64,000 bases of DNA from Callipepla californica brunnescens (lineage: Eukaryota; Chordata; Aves; Galliformes; Odontophoridae). The notes under the pieces were generated by a model. The model was not told the origin of the DNA. It did not search any database and saw only the letters and a list, made by a program, of their open reading frames with translations. A program made the translations under genes and the position numbers. The DNA lies in assembly GCA_023055505.1 (NCBI GenBank), contig JALIRH010000001.1, positions 11,899,467 through 11,963,466 of the forward strand, in the 5' to 3' direction. Of this stretch, positions 1 through 13,150 are shown piece by piece (position 1 is the first letter of the stretch; each line of letters begins with the position of its first letter).

Positions 1-2127
1 TGAAATGTTTGAGTATTCCAGTATACATTCAGGCTCTACTGTGTAATTCATCTGACATACATAATAGTTTCAAGAATATACAGAAAACAGCTCTTGAATC
101 AGAACCTTCCCTTTCATTCTAAAAATATAGGCAGCATGTAATTCTGAAATTGTTATTGATGAAGGAAATCTCTGTAGTTTACTTTTGTGTCAAGAGACAG
201 ATTATTCTCATACCTTCTGAAGGAAGTTTTTGCCCAAGAATATTCAGTTGTTGATAAGACTTCTATTATTTCATTATACATAAAAGGAAATATTTCAGAA
301 TACCTGTGAAGTCTGCACATATTTCAGAAACTGAATCCAAATAATTTGGTTTTAGACAGCCTAGCTTGACATGTGAGAATGACAATGTAGTAGATGATGA
401 ATCTTTTTTTTAATTGTAGACTAGAAATTATGTTATCTAGATTGAACAGAATATCACCCGTTACACTTTATGCAAGTGCTATAGGTAAAAAAAAATATAT
501 AGATGTAGGCATTTTTTTTTAATTTTCTTTTATCTAGGTTGTCTGAACAGAATTATGAATAGAATTATTGTTAGAGAGATGCTTCTGCTAACAGTAGATA
601 AATGCAGATATTTTAAGCCTGATGTCTCACTAAAGGCCAAACTGTGCAACTCTTTCTGATGCTGAAGAGAAGTTGAAGTGAATGTGAGTGCTTTATAGCT
701 TCACTAAAGGTTTCAGAATCTGGCCCTAAATGCTATTGCTTTGATAGGTCTCTGTCTTGCTGTCTCAGTGTCTTTTGAAGACCTGTTGTCTATCTATATA
801 AAAGTTTTTCTGGTGATATGTTATGAGAAGAGAGTTCAGGAGGATTCCTGCCACTTTTTGAAATCTTGTTAACAGTACATACTAATTGCCATTTGCTCCC
901 AATTTCATTACAAATATAATTCTATGCTGATCTGCAGGCTCCGTACTAAAGTACTGAGCACTGTAATATCTAGATATCTATAGCATCCGTCAGGATGACT
1001 GACACAAATTAGACACCTGTGCTTTTTGACAATGATTCTCCTATTTCTGAAGTCATCCTCAGTGCAGCACAAAGCCAAATGAAATGCAAATAATACAATG
1101 TAATCTATAAAAACTGACATAAGGGATCACTTCAGCATCGATTTTTGTGTGTTTTTAAGAATGAGACTAGCTGTTTGATCTCATTATGAATGAGGATAAA
1201 CGTTCCAGTGACTAGCCAGGGAGGGCTCTTGAGAGGAGACAGAATCATTCTGGTCCTGGACCAATGCATTCCTCCTGCAGTAATATCTTATCCATGGGCT
1301 GAATAAGATGACACCAACTGAAAAAATGAAACTGAATGTAGTTCACACAGCTGATGTAATGACCCACATTTGCTATACAAGATTCTTCCCTTTGGGCAAA
1401 GAGAATCAAGCTCTACTCTGCTTACTGAAAGGCAGCTCAGTCTAACCCATAGGAATGAACCAGTGAGAAATGAAAGCAATTTCAGCGATAGAATCTACTG
1501 CTAACACATGTGCGTCTCTCTTTACTACGCAGTTCACAGGCTTGACTTCAGCTAGCAGTGCTACAGCTGTGCACTGGGAGCCTGCAAAAGAAATTTTCAA
1601 GAAATCAAATCTCCAGTGAAAAAACATTCTTTAATACTGCAGGCTAGCAGGGCCGAGCAGCCCTAGCTTCAGTATTTTGTATCTGTTTCAGTCATGGTGT
1701 GTTCTTGTCCTCCCCATTCGCTGAAAAACAAAGCTATAGTTATCACCCATATTTCCAGCAGTGGCAATTTCTTTCTCAGTCCTGCTGAGGAATGCAGGTT
1801 TAAATGAGTGTTGAGCAGGGCTGCAGCTGATGCTCAGCAGTTTCTGAGCTAATGCCCCTCCATTGCTTCACATCTGCTACAAGCTGCAGCTGCTGTGGAC
1901 TGAGACATCACACTGCAGTGAGATTTAAGGATTGGTATACAGTGAGTGTCCCACCTCTGCTTCACCAGTGGCTAAGTCGTTCTGCTTCAAAACCAATTTA
2001 CTGTCTAGCCATATCCTAACCATCCACATGTGGTGCTGCATATGTGCAGATACTGATACATCGGGTACAAAACAGACATGTGTTTAAAAGGATGAGCTGA
2101 GGTTTTCAGTGGAAAGTCTTTATGGAT

Positions 2128-2165
2128 AAAACAAACAAACAACAACAACAAAAAAACAACAACAG
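2128..2165. repeat. A-rich (CAAA)n/(CAA)n simple repeat
   Basis: The plus strand reads ACAAAC units passing into AAC units, broken by one A run. This is a low-complexity tract with no gene context. Confidence 0.85.
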
Positions 2166-2797
2166 GGAAAGGACTTTCTACTTTTAAAGCAAAAACTTTC
2201 TATTTTTTTGCCTTTTCAATTCCCAAAGACTTAATGATGCTGACATTTGTTTCCCCCAAACAAAACAAAAAATGACCTCTGTCAACGTTTGAACAGGTCC
2301 TCTCTGTATACATGTTATGGCAGTTTTAAAGCTTTGTAACTCCCGTGAACATAGCAAAGTTGGAAATCTCATGAGACCAGTGTAAAGCAAGGGCTCATCC
2401 ATTAGGGCAGCACATCCACAGCTGAAACTGTTCTGTGCTATATCCAAAGAGGTGTAACCATTCTTATCCCCAGGAATCCTCTGAAAACTGCCTCGGCAGC
2501 AGCTGAACTGCAAGGCAACTTATCTATATGCTATAATTCTACATTTCTGTCAGAAGCTGATTAATTACATTAATATCAACTTACACCAAAGTATGTTCAG
2601 GAAACAGCTACTGATTTCGATTTACAACATGTAAACACTTGCAGATCTGGCTGCACAGTTTTATTTAAAGAGATTTCATATATGAAAAAGACAACATGAT
2701 TTGTGAACATTCAGAAGAGTCCGATGACATTCCTGAGAACCTTGCAGGCTGTGTAGCAGCTCATATGAAAATAAAGAAACTAAGAAAAGAAGATGAC

Positions 2798-2816
2798 TTT
2801 TTTTTTTTTTTTTTTT
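2798..2816. repeat. Poly(T) run, 19 bases
   Basis: An uninterrupted run of 19 T. It could be the reverse-strand poly(A) tail of an old retroposed copy, but I see no recognisable body on either side. Confidence 0.85.
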
Positions 2817-5800
2817 GTGGTTATGAGGAAATACACTGTAAATCTGAGGGGATATTAACTAGTAATATTTCAGAAGTTAGAAAAGAAATGTCTGTTTTCT
2901 ATTAATCTTCTCAGGTTAACATTCACTTTCTTTTAAAACATTTTACTGATGCAGTAGAGGACAGATGTTATTCATCGTGGAATGCCACTCACTTCACTGT
3001 TGAGTCTACTCTGCATCTTAGACCCATCTTTCACTTCTGTGAGAAATGCTCAGTCACTCGGCTACTCTCCTGGACCAAAGCTGAGAAAAGACCTCTTAGC
3101 AGTAGAGGCAAAACTGAAAGTCACTCCTACAAGGATGAAGTGCTAGACTGCTTCTCCATGGGAAGTGGTACAATAAATGGACTTTGTACTCCTGCAGGGA
3201 AGGAAGATTGAGTACAGGAGGTGTCAATTGCCATTGACTTGGCCCAATATGACCTACATACTCCCTGAGAAGCATAAGCAAACTTGATTTCTTAGAGATA
3301 GGAAAAGCCTAGCCTAGACCATTTGCTGTCCTTCATAATTGCCTATTGCAGAAAACTGTTTATGCTTCCTTTTCTTGAACTCATGCTGAGGTGAAATGCT
3401 CTCCATATTGTTAAGGAACTTCATCTTGAAACCTGGAAATTTTTCTAGCAGTGAGGATCATCAGCACTGAAACATTCTTCATGATTCTTGAGGTATACAC
3501 TTAAACAGTATAAGTTACTAATAACCTTTGATGAAAAAGAGGTAGCAGAAAAGTATCCCAAGCAGCACTGATATTTATTGTGATAAACAAAACAAACAAA
3601 AACAAAAGCTCTTCTACTTTATGGGCAAATGAAAAAGTTTTATTAATGTCTGCCAAGAGATATAAGGGTTTGAAGTAGCATAACCTGCATGTCCTGGGCA
3701 CTGAAAACTGCCTCTAATTAGTATTGATAGAAAATTTATCTACTTGATTATTCTATAAAAAAACAACAGAATCAATGATAGTGCCAAATCTTTGATCAGA
3801 AGATCACATAGATAATGTTTGTCTTCAACAGACCATCAGCTACAGATCATCAATTATATTTCATTGTCCACAAAACTTTTTTCCTCTCAACTGCCTCTAA
3901 CAAAATACTGCAAGGTATTTGTTTGTGTTTGTAAAAATGATAGTAATTGCAAAAATGTTCTGTGTGTCATTATGGAAATAGCAAAGGCCCAGGAAAATGC
4001 CCCCAGAATGTAAATTTTTGTGGCATACCGTATTTATTTATTAATTTAGCAATTGTGCATTTGCATAAGGCTCAGGTACAGCTATTCCTATGAAAAATCT
4101 TGCAAAATAACATCAGACATCTCTACTAATCCTACAGAACATCAAAAGCAATCCTGGCTGCTATTCAACACTGGGTTCAGTGCCATGACAACAGATGGAA
4201 TTCATGGCTGAGGGGTAAAAAAAAAGAAAGACTTCCATTCCCCTGTCACTTTTTGTAAGAATCAGTAAAGAGAAAATTATGCAAACTAGTAGAAACTGAA
4301 TGTAGAACAGGAATGCCTGTGAACGTGTGCTATCTGCATTTATACAAAACAGCTTATTTGTGAAACAGAATGTAAGTGGTAAAAGTAGATATTGAAGTCC
4401 TGTTCAAATTCTTGCAAAGGGCAAAGAGGTGGAGAAGGGATAATGGGCTGCATTTCTCTGCTTTTCAGTTTGAGGGGAACAGACAAATTCATAATATTAT
4501 GGTCGCAGGCAGATGACAAAATGGATTTTTGGTGTTAAAGGAATGTTTCTATTTTTTGTGAAGAGATTATTCTGAGACGTTTTAATCTAAATATATAATG
4601 TTTTGCAATAATATTTTTGGCAATATTTTGACATCTTTAGAAAGAATATTCTGGCCATTGCTACCCTATGTAATTGAGAAAAAGAAATGAAATCAATCTG
4701 TTAAACTTATTCATTGCTTTTCGTCTTCCCTTGTAAAAAAAAACTAATGAGGTGTATGGGAATTACTAGTGTAAGGGAAAGAGATCTGGGACTTTTTTCT
4801 TCCAGTCAACAGTTCACAGAAGTAAACTGATGAGTCAGATGTGTGCCTGCTACACACCTACTACAGATCACTGTTACTTCTAAAGACTTACTCCATTTAG
4901 AAGACATTACTGGACTTTCTGGTGCACAAAAAGGTCAAGTAAAAAGAGACTGATTTTGACAGATAGAAACAAGAATTCTGCTGACAGAAAATGATAAAAA
5001 GGAGGGTAGAAATGGCAGCAATGGTACTTTCTGGTTACCTATCCGATTGAAGCAAAGTGTTCCATAAATAGATTTTCTGAATCGTCTTCACATTGTCTCA
5101 GCAACAGAAATGTAGCTTTGCATGAGGCTCTCCATCAGAACCATCTGTAGTACAGAACAGAAGCATGAGTGATTTTTTTTTTTCCCTGCAAGATGGTAGT
5201 CAGAACTAACCATATGGTTCTGCATTCGTTTTATTTTGGGTACTTATTTAGTACCCTAATGTACCCTAGTTTTCAGGAACTGCAGGAAAAAAAATGTTTT
5301 AAGATTTCCTGGTCTAACAACAAAGGCTGTAGGCAAATTTGCAGGTGTCTGCCATGGCAAGAATACCTAAGGGGGAAATAGTTTATCTGACTGTCTTCTG
5401 CCAGTACCCTTGACCCTGAAGATGTTTGGCTCAAGGTCTTGTTCTGTATTGTCTGACTGCACAATACTATTAATTCTCTTTTCCTACATTATCCATATAT
5501 AGAGAGAAGAGTAAGCCAGCCTTAGACATGAGCTGCTCCTTATTTTATTTTTCTATTTGTGCTCTAATTTGTTCTGAGTAGGCATGACTCTGAAATACTC
5601 CATTAATATATCTCTCCAAGAAACCCAGTATTTGGCTCTGCTTCCTTGATCTGACCAATGGTGAAGTGCAAGAACAAATGTGAAAGTCTTCCCTGACCAA
5701 GCACTGTGATCGGATTCTTAGTTGTACATAGTTGCACTGAAGAGCATTTGGTTGCAAGTGTAAGATTTCAGGGACATATTGAAAATGTGGTTAAAAGTTT

Positions 5801-7422
5801 AAACTATGTGTCTGCTTTGTTTTGGATTCCTAGTTGATATATAATATTAAAGCATTTATTAGTCTTTTGCAAGGGTTGCTCTTTCTGCTGATGTTTTACA
5901 AAGAATTTAGTGCCTAACTAAATTATAGACTTCTTAAAATTGACCATTTGCAAAGAGGAGAAATAAATTAATCATGATAGAGTAATAGGCAAAGTTACAT
6001 TTTTTTAGGTCTCAGGAGGAATTTAATGTGCTCATTAAAAAGAAAAAAAACAGAAAAAAAAACAACTAACAAAGTTAACATTCTCAGACAATGGAAAAAT
6101 GCCTAATTCCACAATACAATGGGACATCCAATTTAGAAAGGGTCAGTGAGTTTCAGAGGTCTCTTTCCTCCTTTCTGGAGGGGGATACATTCTTTGGAAA
6201 CCTACCTTTTGAGGAAAGAGTGGAAGGCAGCAAGACCTATTGAGCTGACAATGAGATCAAAAAAGAAGGAGTGATTATTCAAATCCCTCGGAGAAATAAA
6301 AGCCTGAAGCAAGAAGAACTGAACCCAAAAAGGAGCAGGCAGGGTGGGGAGCGGGCAAAGGGGAATGAGAAGAAAAAACTGAATGCAGAGGGCATGGCTT
6401 GAATGGGAATCAGTGAAAGAACTAAGAGTTGAAAAGGGAAGGAGGAGGGGAGAGGTGCTGAAGTAGAGAAGAAAGCAGTGAGAGGCACATCATGGTGAAT
6501 GAAGCAGAGATGGAAAGTTTATTCTTCTCAGCCTGTACCACCTCTTTTGAGTACTGTAGGTGATGGGTCCGCGATGCTAAAACACAGCTTAATCATATTA
6601 CTTTACTTGGGGTCAGATTAATCAAAGTTTCCAGTTTAAAATATGTGGTCAGAATGGGCCATGCTGGTGAGTAGCAGGAACTGGAAACTTTCAGAAGACC
6701 ACGAGACAGCACATCCAGTCCACTTCTCGGTTGCTTAGATACACTAATGAATTGTATTAGGAATTTCTCACCTCACATTTGCTCTCCCTTATGTCTCAAG
6801 TACTGCATTTTGGATAATAACATGAGCAGACTCCAGACATGAAAAAACAGATTCTCACCTATGAGAATTTACAGAGCAGCTGCAAACACAACAATAATTT
6901 TATCAAAGAGATTGATTTCATCGTCATTTCCTAAATTCTTCCTTCTGCAACCTCTGCTTTTTCCTCTGAATTCCATGGTGGTCACAATAGCCCAATTATT
7001 GACGCATCAAACTCTGGAATAGCCTTCAAAATTAAACTGAAGAGGCTTCAAATCCACTGAAGGGTGTATTTGCTGATGAGTGCCTGAAAAAGGAGTTGGT
7101 AATAAGCCCAGCAAAAAGAACTGATGCTTTTAGTGTTCTGGCTTTTATATCAGGAGAAGCCATGTGGCAGGACATGTTGTGACATTTCCCCGAAGTGAGA
7201 CAAGATGTTAGCCCAAGAATGCAACTTACAGATGGGTTTTACCAGGATAACATCACAGAAATGGCAAAAGAAATTGTAAGCTGTCATGTGTGAAATAACT
7301 GTTAATATAACTAGAGAAATATAAACACTCAAGGAGTGTAAGTTACTCAGAAAAACTGTCTTCAGTCCCCTGCAAAAGGATAGAGAATCTAGCTTTGTGC
7401 ACTGATGGATTAATATAGAATC

Positions 7423-7483
<61 letters not shown>

Positions 7484-7500
7484 CCTATCTACCTATCTAC
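7423..7500. repeat. (ATCT)n tetranucleotide microsatellite
   Basis: About 15 uninterrupted ATCT units run to roughly position 7482. They are followed by about four units in which some copies read ACCT. The perfect core is long enough to be length-polymorphic, and the 3' interruptions suggest decay from one end. No gene context is visible. Confidence 0.97.
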
Positions 7501-10157
7501 ATTTAATATTTACTCACTTAATAGGACTAAATGAATTTACTGAGTAAGGGGTTACAGTCAAGTTATCAATGAAGTGGCGACACATCAGTGGATTTCCTTA
7601 TAGGCAGTTCCTAATTAAGGAAAAGTGTCATCTATGCATTTATGTCCCAATAAATTTAAATTTCAAACCCATAAAACATTTCATTGCACTTGTTAACTAA
7701 ACAAAATTTAAATCTTATTTTTGTTCCCCTTTTTGAGCCAGATGAAAGTGCATCTTCCCTTCTAATATTAGAATGCAATGAGGTGGGAGTCAGTGCCACC
7801 TCTGAGCACAGACTATAGCTTGTAGGGATCTGGCATGTCAAAACATGGAGGGCTTATGGCCTCAAATCGGAAGTTAGTTCATTTTGCATTATTTTGAAGT
7901 ATTGCATAATTTGAATCAGACTCTCTCTCTTTTTGTCCCCCTGAAGATTTGTCAGAGTAGGACTTTCATCTCTGTAGGGCCTAAACACAAAATAAGTATA
8001 ACCTATGCTGAGAAAGAGATTAGGAAGAGGCAGCTGATGCCAGAAGAGTGGTGGAAGAACAGGGAAGACAGAGAGTAAAAGAAAGTGAAAGTGAAAGCAA
8101 AAAGGAGAAGCCTGGCTTTACTTCTGAAGGAGTTCATTAAAAAATTGCTACAGGAAAGATGATGCAGCGAGAAACACTTCTTTTACTAATGCTCAAGAGT
8201 TTAAGTTCTATTATCTCCTACGAATTTAAGAAAATCCAAGAAAGGAAACTTATTCTGTGTGCTCTTTTTATTTGTTTGTGAAGAACCATAAATGCTGTGA
8301 TACAGAGTACTAATAAGTTCCTAGATTAACAGAGATTTTAAGTATACTGAGTAATATAACTGTGGAAATAGTGAGATAAGATGAAATCTCTGGTTAGATA
8401 CAGGCTCTGGAAGAACGAGATAATTAGAGCATACTATCACAATTTTTGTTAGGAAGGAAGTTAATAACCACTGGCTATTAAAGAAAGCGTAACTGATTTA
8501 ATGTAGAAAGAGCTGGAGGAATAAAATCTTCCACTGAGGAGGTAACTCACAAATTCAACTTAGGAAAAATTAATTTATTTCAGTACAAAATACGATTTGA
8601 CAATAGGCAGAATATACACTCTCATGTGCTCTGTAAGTTGTTGAACTTTTTCCTCCAAATTTAATTAAACTACTTAAAGATGCATTCTGCAATCAAATTT
8701 TTCAAAGAGATATTGGGAAACCTGTGCAAGATTCCTGTCTATGAAGATTGCTGAAAATAATGTTAGGTGGTGTACCTGGTATTGATCTGAGTTCAGTAAT
8801 AGCCAGGTGAATGTATCAGTGTTCTGCAAAGCATTTAACGCGTAATTCAAAGTGCATCAAAGATTAGCATCTGCCATCTTTCTCCTCCCTTCTAAAGAAC
8901 GTGACCTATTTAATGCTTCTGAAGAAAATAATGAGTTTCTATTCATTCCCAGTCTCTCCTCATACAAATGCTGCACTCAATATCCCTGTTTCTTAAGTTT
9001 CATGATGCTGGAGCTGGAAAACTCTGATAGCAACACTGAACTAAGTGCTAACCACTCTTCCTTAATAACTACTTTTTACTTTTGCTTAGATGAATGCATA
9101 GTTCTCAGAAATAAATAATGATGTTGTTCAGACATTTCAGAAAGTCATTCCCCGCCCCCCTATTCCCAGCAGGGTGTCTTTATTGTTTGTTTCCGATTGA
9201 TAGCTGGCACGAATAGATGGGTGACTAATAACTTGCCTCCAAAAAAGAATTCTCCCGAGTGGAATTCCCCATGGCAAAATCATTGCATGTCAAGGACTAT
9301 ACTGACATTGTGCATATCAGGTATAACATTGCTTAACAGTGACTCTGTCGTGGCAGTAGCCAACACTAAGAGGATGCATTAATTGGATCTCTCAAATCCC
9401 TGAAGGCCTGATAAGCCCTTTACAGTGAAGTCCCTTCTGTCTTTTCTGGCTAAAAGACATACACAAAATACTTTAATACACTACTCAGTTGGCTTAACAC
9501 TTGGGCTCATTCCTGAGCCAAGGAGTAGTTTAAGTGATCCATCTTAGAGCAGTTCACCAAAGGTATTATGACTCATGGCTCCCACAACGCTTCACGTTAC
9601 TATATTTAACAACTGACCAAGCAGTGGATGAGCTGCAGTAATTGCCTACGTGCACACCCTGGGGTAACGGGAAAAAGAAGCTTGAGGTGGATAAGGCCAC
9701 AATAAAAGAGATGCTAGCTTAGTAGAAACACCTAATGCTTGCCCCAGGATCAGAGCACTCATTCTGACTAATACAGCTACCTGACTGACAAGCGAAGACC
9801 TGTCCAATTAAGGCAACCTGTATATCCGTCCAAACCCTCAGAGTAACCATTGGTCCCCATCTCATCCTTGTCTCTTGGAAGGAATGAGGTTACTATGCAA
9901 CTTCAAAGGATGCAAGGATGCCCTCCTACTCTGGCAACCAATGAGTAGGTGTGGGACTCAAGAGATACAGCCCTGTTTTGCCTGCTCATCCTGCCCCGCT
10001 CCCACTGCTTGTAGATAGAGCCTCAAAGAAGGAAGACTTTGTGGTCTAGATGAGGCCTAGGCTAAAAAGCAGTATATGCAGAACAACAATCTGAATCTTG
10101 GGTCTTACTCTCCAACTCAGACAGGCTTGGAAACATCTAAATTTCAGAAACCTTTTT
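7501..10157. other. Unique DNA, no gene seen
   Basis: No gene or certain repeat is seen. From about 9480 to 10040 the sequence becomes noticeably less AT-rich and contains CCAAT-like and AATAAA-like strings. That could suit an old LTR or promoter-like sequence, but I cannot define boundaries or a duplicated target site. The 10158 limit is where CR1 similarity starts. Confidence 0.6.
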
Positions 10158-10660
10158 GTTGTGTCCAGCTCTGAACTCCCCAGTACAAAAAAAGATGGGG
10201 ATCTCCTAGAAGGAGTCCAGTGGAGGGCCACAAAGATGATAAAGGGCCTGATGCACCTCTCTTATGTGGAAAGGTTGAGAGATCTGGGTCTGTTCAACCT
10301 TGAAAAAAGATGACTCAAAGGGGATCTGATCCTTTTCTCTAAATATCTAAGGAGTTGGAGGCAAAGGGATGAGGCTGGACTCTTCTCAGTGGTTCATGGA
10401 GATAGAGCAAGGGGAAATGGACACAAACTCAAGCATAGAAAGTTTTGCACAAATGTGTGCAGGAACTTCTTCACAGTGCAGTGATGGAGCACTGGCACAG
10501 GCTGCACAGAGAGGTGGTGGAGAATCCTTCTCTGGAGATGTTCAAGACCCACTTGGATACCTACCTATGCAACCTGGGCTAGAGAGCCTGCATTGGCAGG
10601 GGGCTTGGACTTGATTGCTAGAGGTCCCTTCCAACCCCTAGAATTCAGTCATCCTGTGAA
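10158..10660 (+). mobile_element. CR1 LINE, 5'-truncated 3' end of ORF2 plus 3' UTR
   Basis: Plus-strand CR1 non-LTR retrotransposon fragment. It begins inside the C-terminal part of ORF2: one frame near 10205-10313 reads a relic of the conserved run before the CR1 3' end (RATKMIKGLMHLSY, then LRDLGLFNLEKR). It continues through the ARGNG.KL-like, NFF-like and GLESLHWQGAWT-like segments in shifted frames. It ends in the usual CR1 3' UTR (GAGGTCCCTTCCAACCCC) and a degraded octamer tail near 10640-10660. Frameshifts and stops make it non-functional. It is 5'-truncated, as expected when reverse transcription stops early. Subfamily is not assigned. Confidence 0.95.
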
Positions 10661-13116
10661 ACCTAGGATTTCAATGCTATACAACTGTTAATTGTTTCTA
10701 TCATTTGAGTTCATTCTTTCTCAAAAGTCTTATACAAATTACTTGAGAGAATATGTGTGTCAGCATTCAGAAAGAAGTTCACATAGGGTTCTATGCTGTG
10801 TTGCTGGACTCTTGACCTAAAAACTCGTGGTTAAGGTCTTAAAAGTAGGAAAATATTCATCTAATCAATGAAAATTTGCAAACCGTAGAAGGAAGACATC
10901 TGAAGACAATCAAGGTTTGGGGGGAAAGAAAGGTTAAGAAAAGTTCTACAAGCATGAGGACAGAATAGTTTGAAGAAAAAGAACTCCTGAGGAATTAAAA
11001 GATATTTTAATTCCTGTTATATAAGGTAGACAAGTACATATGAAAAAATATGAAAATTTTGTTGAAATAATATACTCTTTGTAAAGGTTACCATGTTCAT
11101 CAAATACATACCAAATCATACTATCCGTTTCTCCTGTGTGGCTTCCATAAAATCCATATTCAGCAAGTCTTGCTTTCGAGCAAACAATGGGACATTCAAC
11201 TTACATGTGAGGAGTGAGGGCATTCCAGTGAAAAGAGAGGGCATAGAATGGGGAAGAGAAGCAACATTGGCACAAAAGAGACAAAGAATGCCAATTCAGA
11301 AGGCGGGTGTGAAAGTAAAATCTGCTTCCATGCCTGCTACAGTATACATTACACAACTGGCACTTACTTGGCAAATCACCCACTCAGGCACTGACCTTGG
11401 CAGCATCACAGGGATAACCTCTATGTGAGGAAAGACTGTTCTTCAACAATGTCTCCAAAATGTTTGGCACTAAAGTACTTTTTTGAGAAAGCGAGCATTT
11501 CTTCCACTCCTCATTTCAGTTGAGAACAGTTGAAAACCAGCATTTTCTTTTGGCTGCAAAGGAGGCTTCCTGTCCATGACTTTTGCGTTATTCTTCATAT
11601 ACTGTTCCAAATTATTTGGTATCACATATAAATGCCATTACATAACCATCCAATTCCCAATGTTCCCATGCTAGAGAGCAATGGGTGTATTCAGACACTT
11701 GCTCAACTAAAATGATCTCCTTGTTAATTATTTGCAGAATGATGACAGAATGTTTGGGGTTACAATGTCTTGGTAGAAAGTCTGCTGAAGGAGAAATAGA
11801 AATCATTCCAAATACTGGTGGAATTGAGATGTGTCTCTTTCACTGACATTCTGTCTTGTGCACAGGGAGCAAAGAAGGATCAGAGTTGTTGATATGAGTT
11901 GTTTTTTAATGCTTTAACAAAGTAATTCTGTTATTTACCATTTTACTGGTCATATAATTACACAATATACTCATAATACAGAAATTCAATGCCTATTTCT
12001 ACACACATGAGAGTGAACTCTATTAACTATGCTTTTAGTTTGTGAGAGCAAACTTATCGACATGTTAACAACATCACAATATATACCTTCTGGAGAGGTA
12101 CTTTAAAGGAGGATGAAGTCACATGAACCCCAGAATAAGACAAGATAATTGTTTCTGAGCACACTCCAAGAACAAAAATCAGCTTTCTTCAAAAGGACCT
12201 AAGGCTTTTAATGACATTTGGAGTTAATTTTAAAAATAATTAGAATTGTGATCGTTATAAAGCAACAAATGTTTTAGTCTTCAAACTAGTAAAGAAATGT
12301 GAAAGTGAGCAAATTTTACAATAGAGATGAAATAAAATTAATTCCTACAGATTTGATGTAGATTTGCTTTTGATTTCTAAAAAATAACTACAGCTTGTCT
12401 GTGAAGTCTAGTACTAGAATATCTCTTCGCTATGCACAACAGAATTAAAATGTTTGAATGAGGAGTAGGAGTCATACAAGTGTGTAGGTATTGTAAGCCA
12501 TTTATACTCTAGTCAATGCCTCCCACAGAAAGCCTGTTTAGATGGAATATGGACATTACTTTCAAATAATGTAAGTAGAAATAATATGAGTTTTTAAGGT
12601 TGCAGTCTTTCTGAGAACTATTTATGCTAGGAAAAATTGCACTAGCAGTTCTTTGTAGGTAAACATTTTAAGAAGCCTTGTGCCCATACTTAATACCAGA
12701 TGGAATAAAAATGGCATCATTTATCAATCTCTGTATTTTTCAGTTCGACTGTCACTCATTTTGATGGAGGGTCACATCCAAATTAGAAAACTATGATGAC
12801 AGATGCCTGGGGAGAAGATGAAGGAACAAGAAATGTACTTTGGGACCCAAATTGACTGTTTTAATGATGGCGGCAAAGGTCCCAGGCCTGATCAGACAGG
12901 ATCTGCAGCTGACTTTCACCACCTTCATGATCTGGAATGGACAGATGATCTGGATGAGACCTTTAGCTTAGATTTTGACATATTTCCATGCTCGTAGACT
13001 GCAATAAGCCCGATGTTGGTTGTTGACACTTCCAAACCGGCTTTACTGGCCTTAAATGTCCATCATGTCAGATGGGTGTGGGATTCCTGGAAGACTTCAT
13101 GCAACATTCATTCAAG

Positions 13117-13118
<2 letters not shown>

Positions 13119-13146
<28 letters not shown>
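13119..13146. repeat. Poly(T) run, 28 bases
   Basis: An uninterrupted run of 28 T, the longest homopolymer I noticed in the window. It may be the complement of a poly(A) tail from an old retroposition event. I see no processed gene copy on its left that would confirm this. Confidence 0.9.

Positions 13147-13150
<4 letters not shown>

Larger units (their letters stand above)
1..7422. other. Unique AT-rich DNA, no gene seen
   Basis: No gene or dispersed repeat is recognisable here. Open frames on both strands stay below about 110 codons and show no domain or family resemblance. The longest, on the minus strand at 2184-2513, has an unremarkable composition. Only low-complexity tracts stand out: a CAA-rich stretch near 2128, a 19-base T run at 2798 and a purine-rich stretch around 6300-6470. 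Old, diverged repeats could be present but not visible by eye. Confidence 0.7.

Noticed and set aside
2184..2513. 109-codon minus-strand frame
   Set aside because: No recognisable motif or family. The end is Lys/Arg-rich from an AT-rich stretch, and there is no supporting promoter or splice context.
10369..10614. 81-codon frame rich in Gln/Ser
   Set aside because: It lies inside the CR1 at 10158-10660 and is a shifted reading of CR1 sequence.
13119..13146. Poly(T) as the tail of a minus-strand processed pseudogene
   Set aside because: The sequence to the right shows no recognisable gene body and no target-site duplication is evident.
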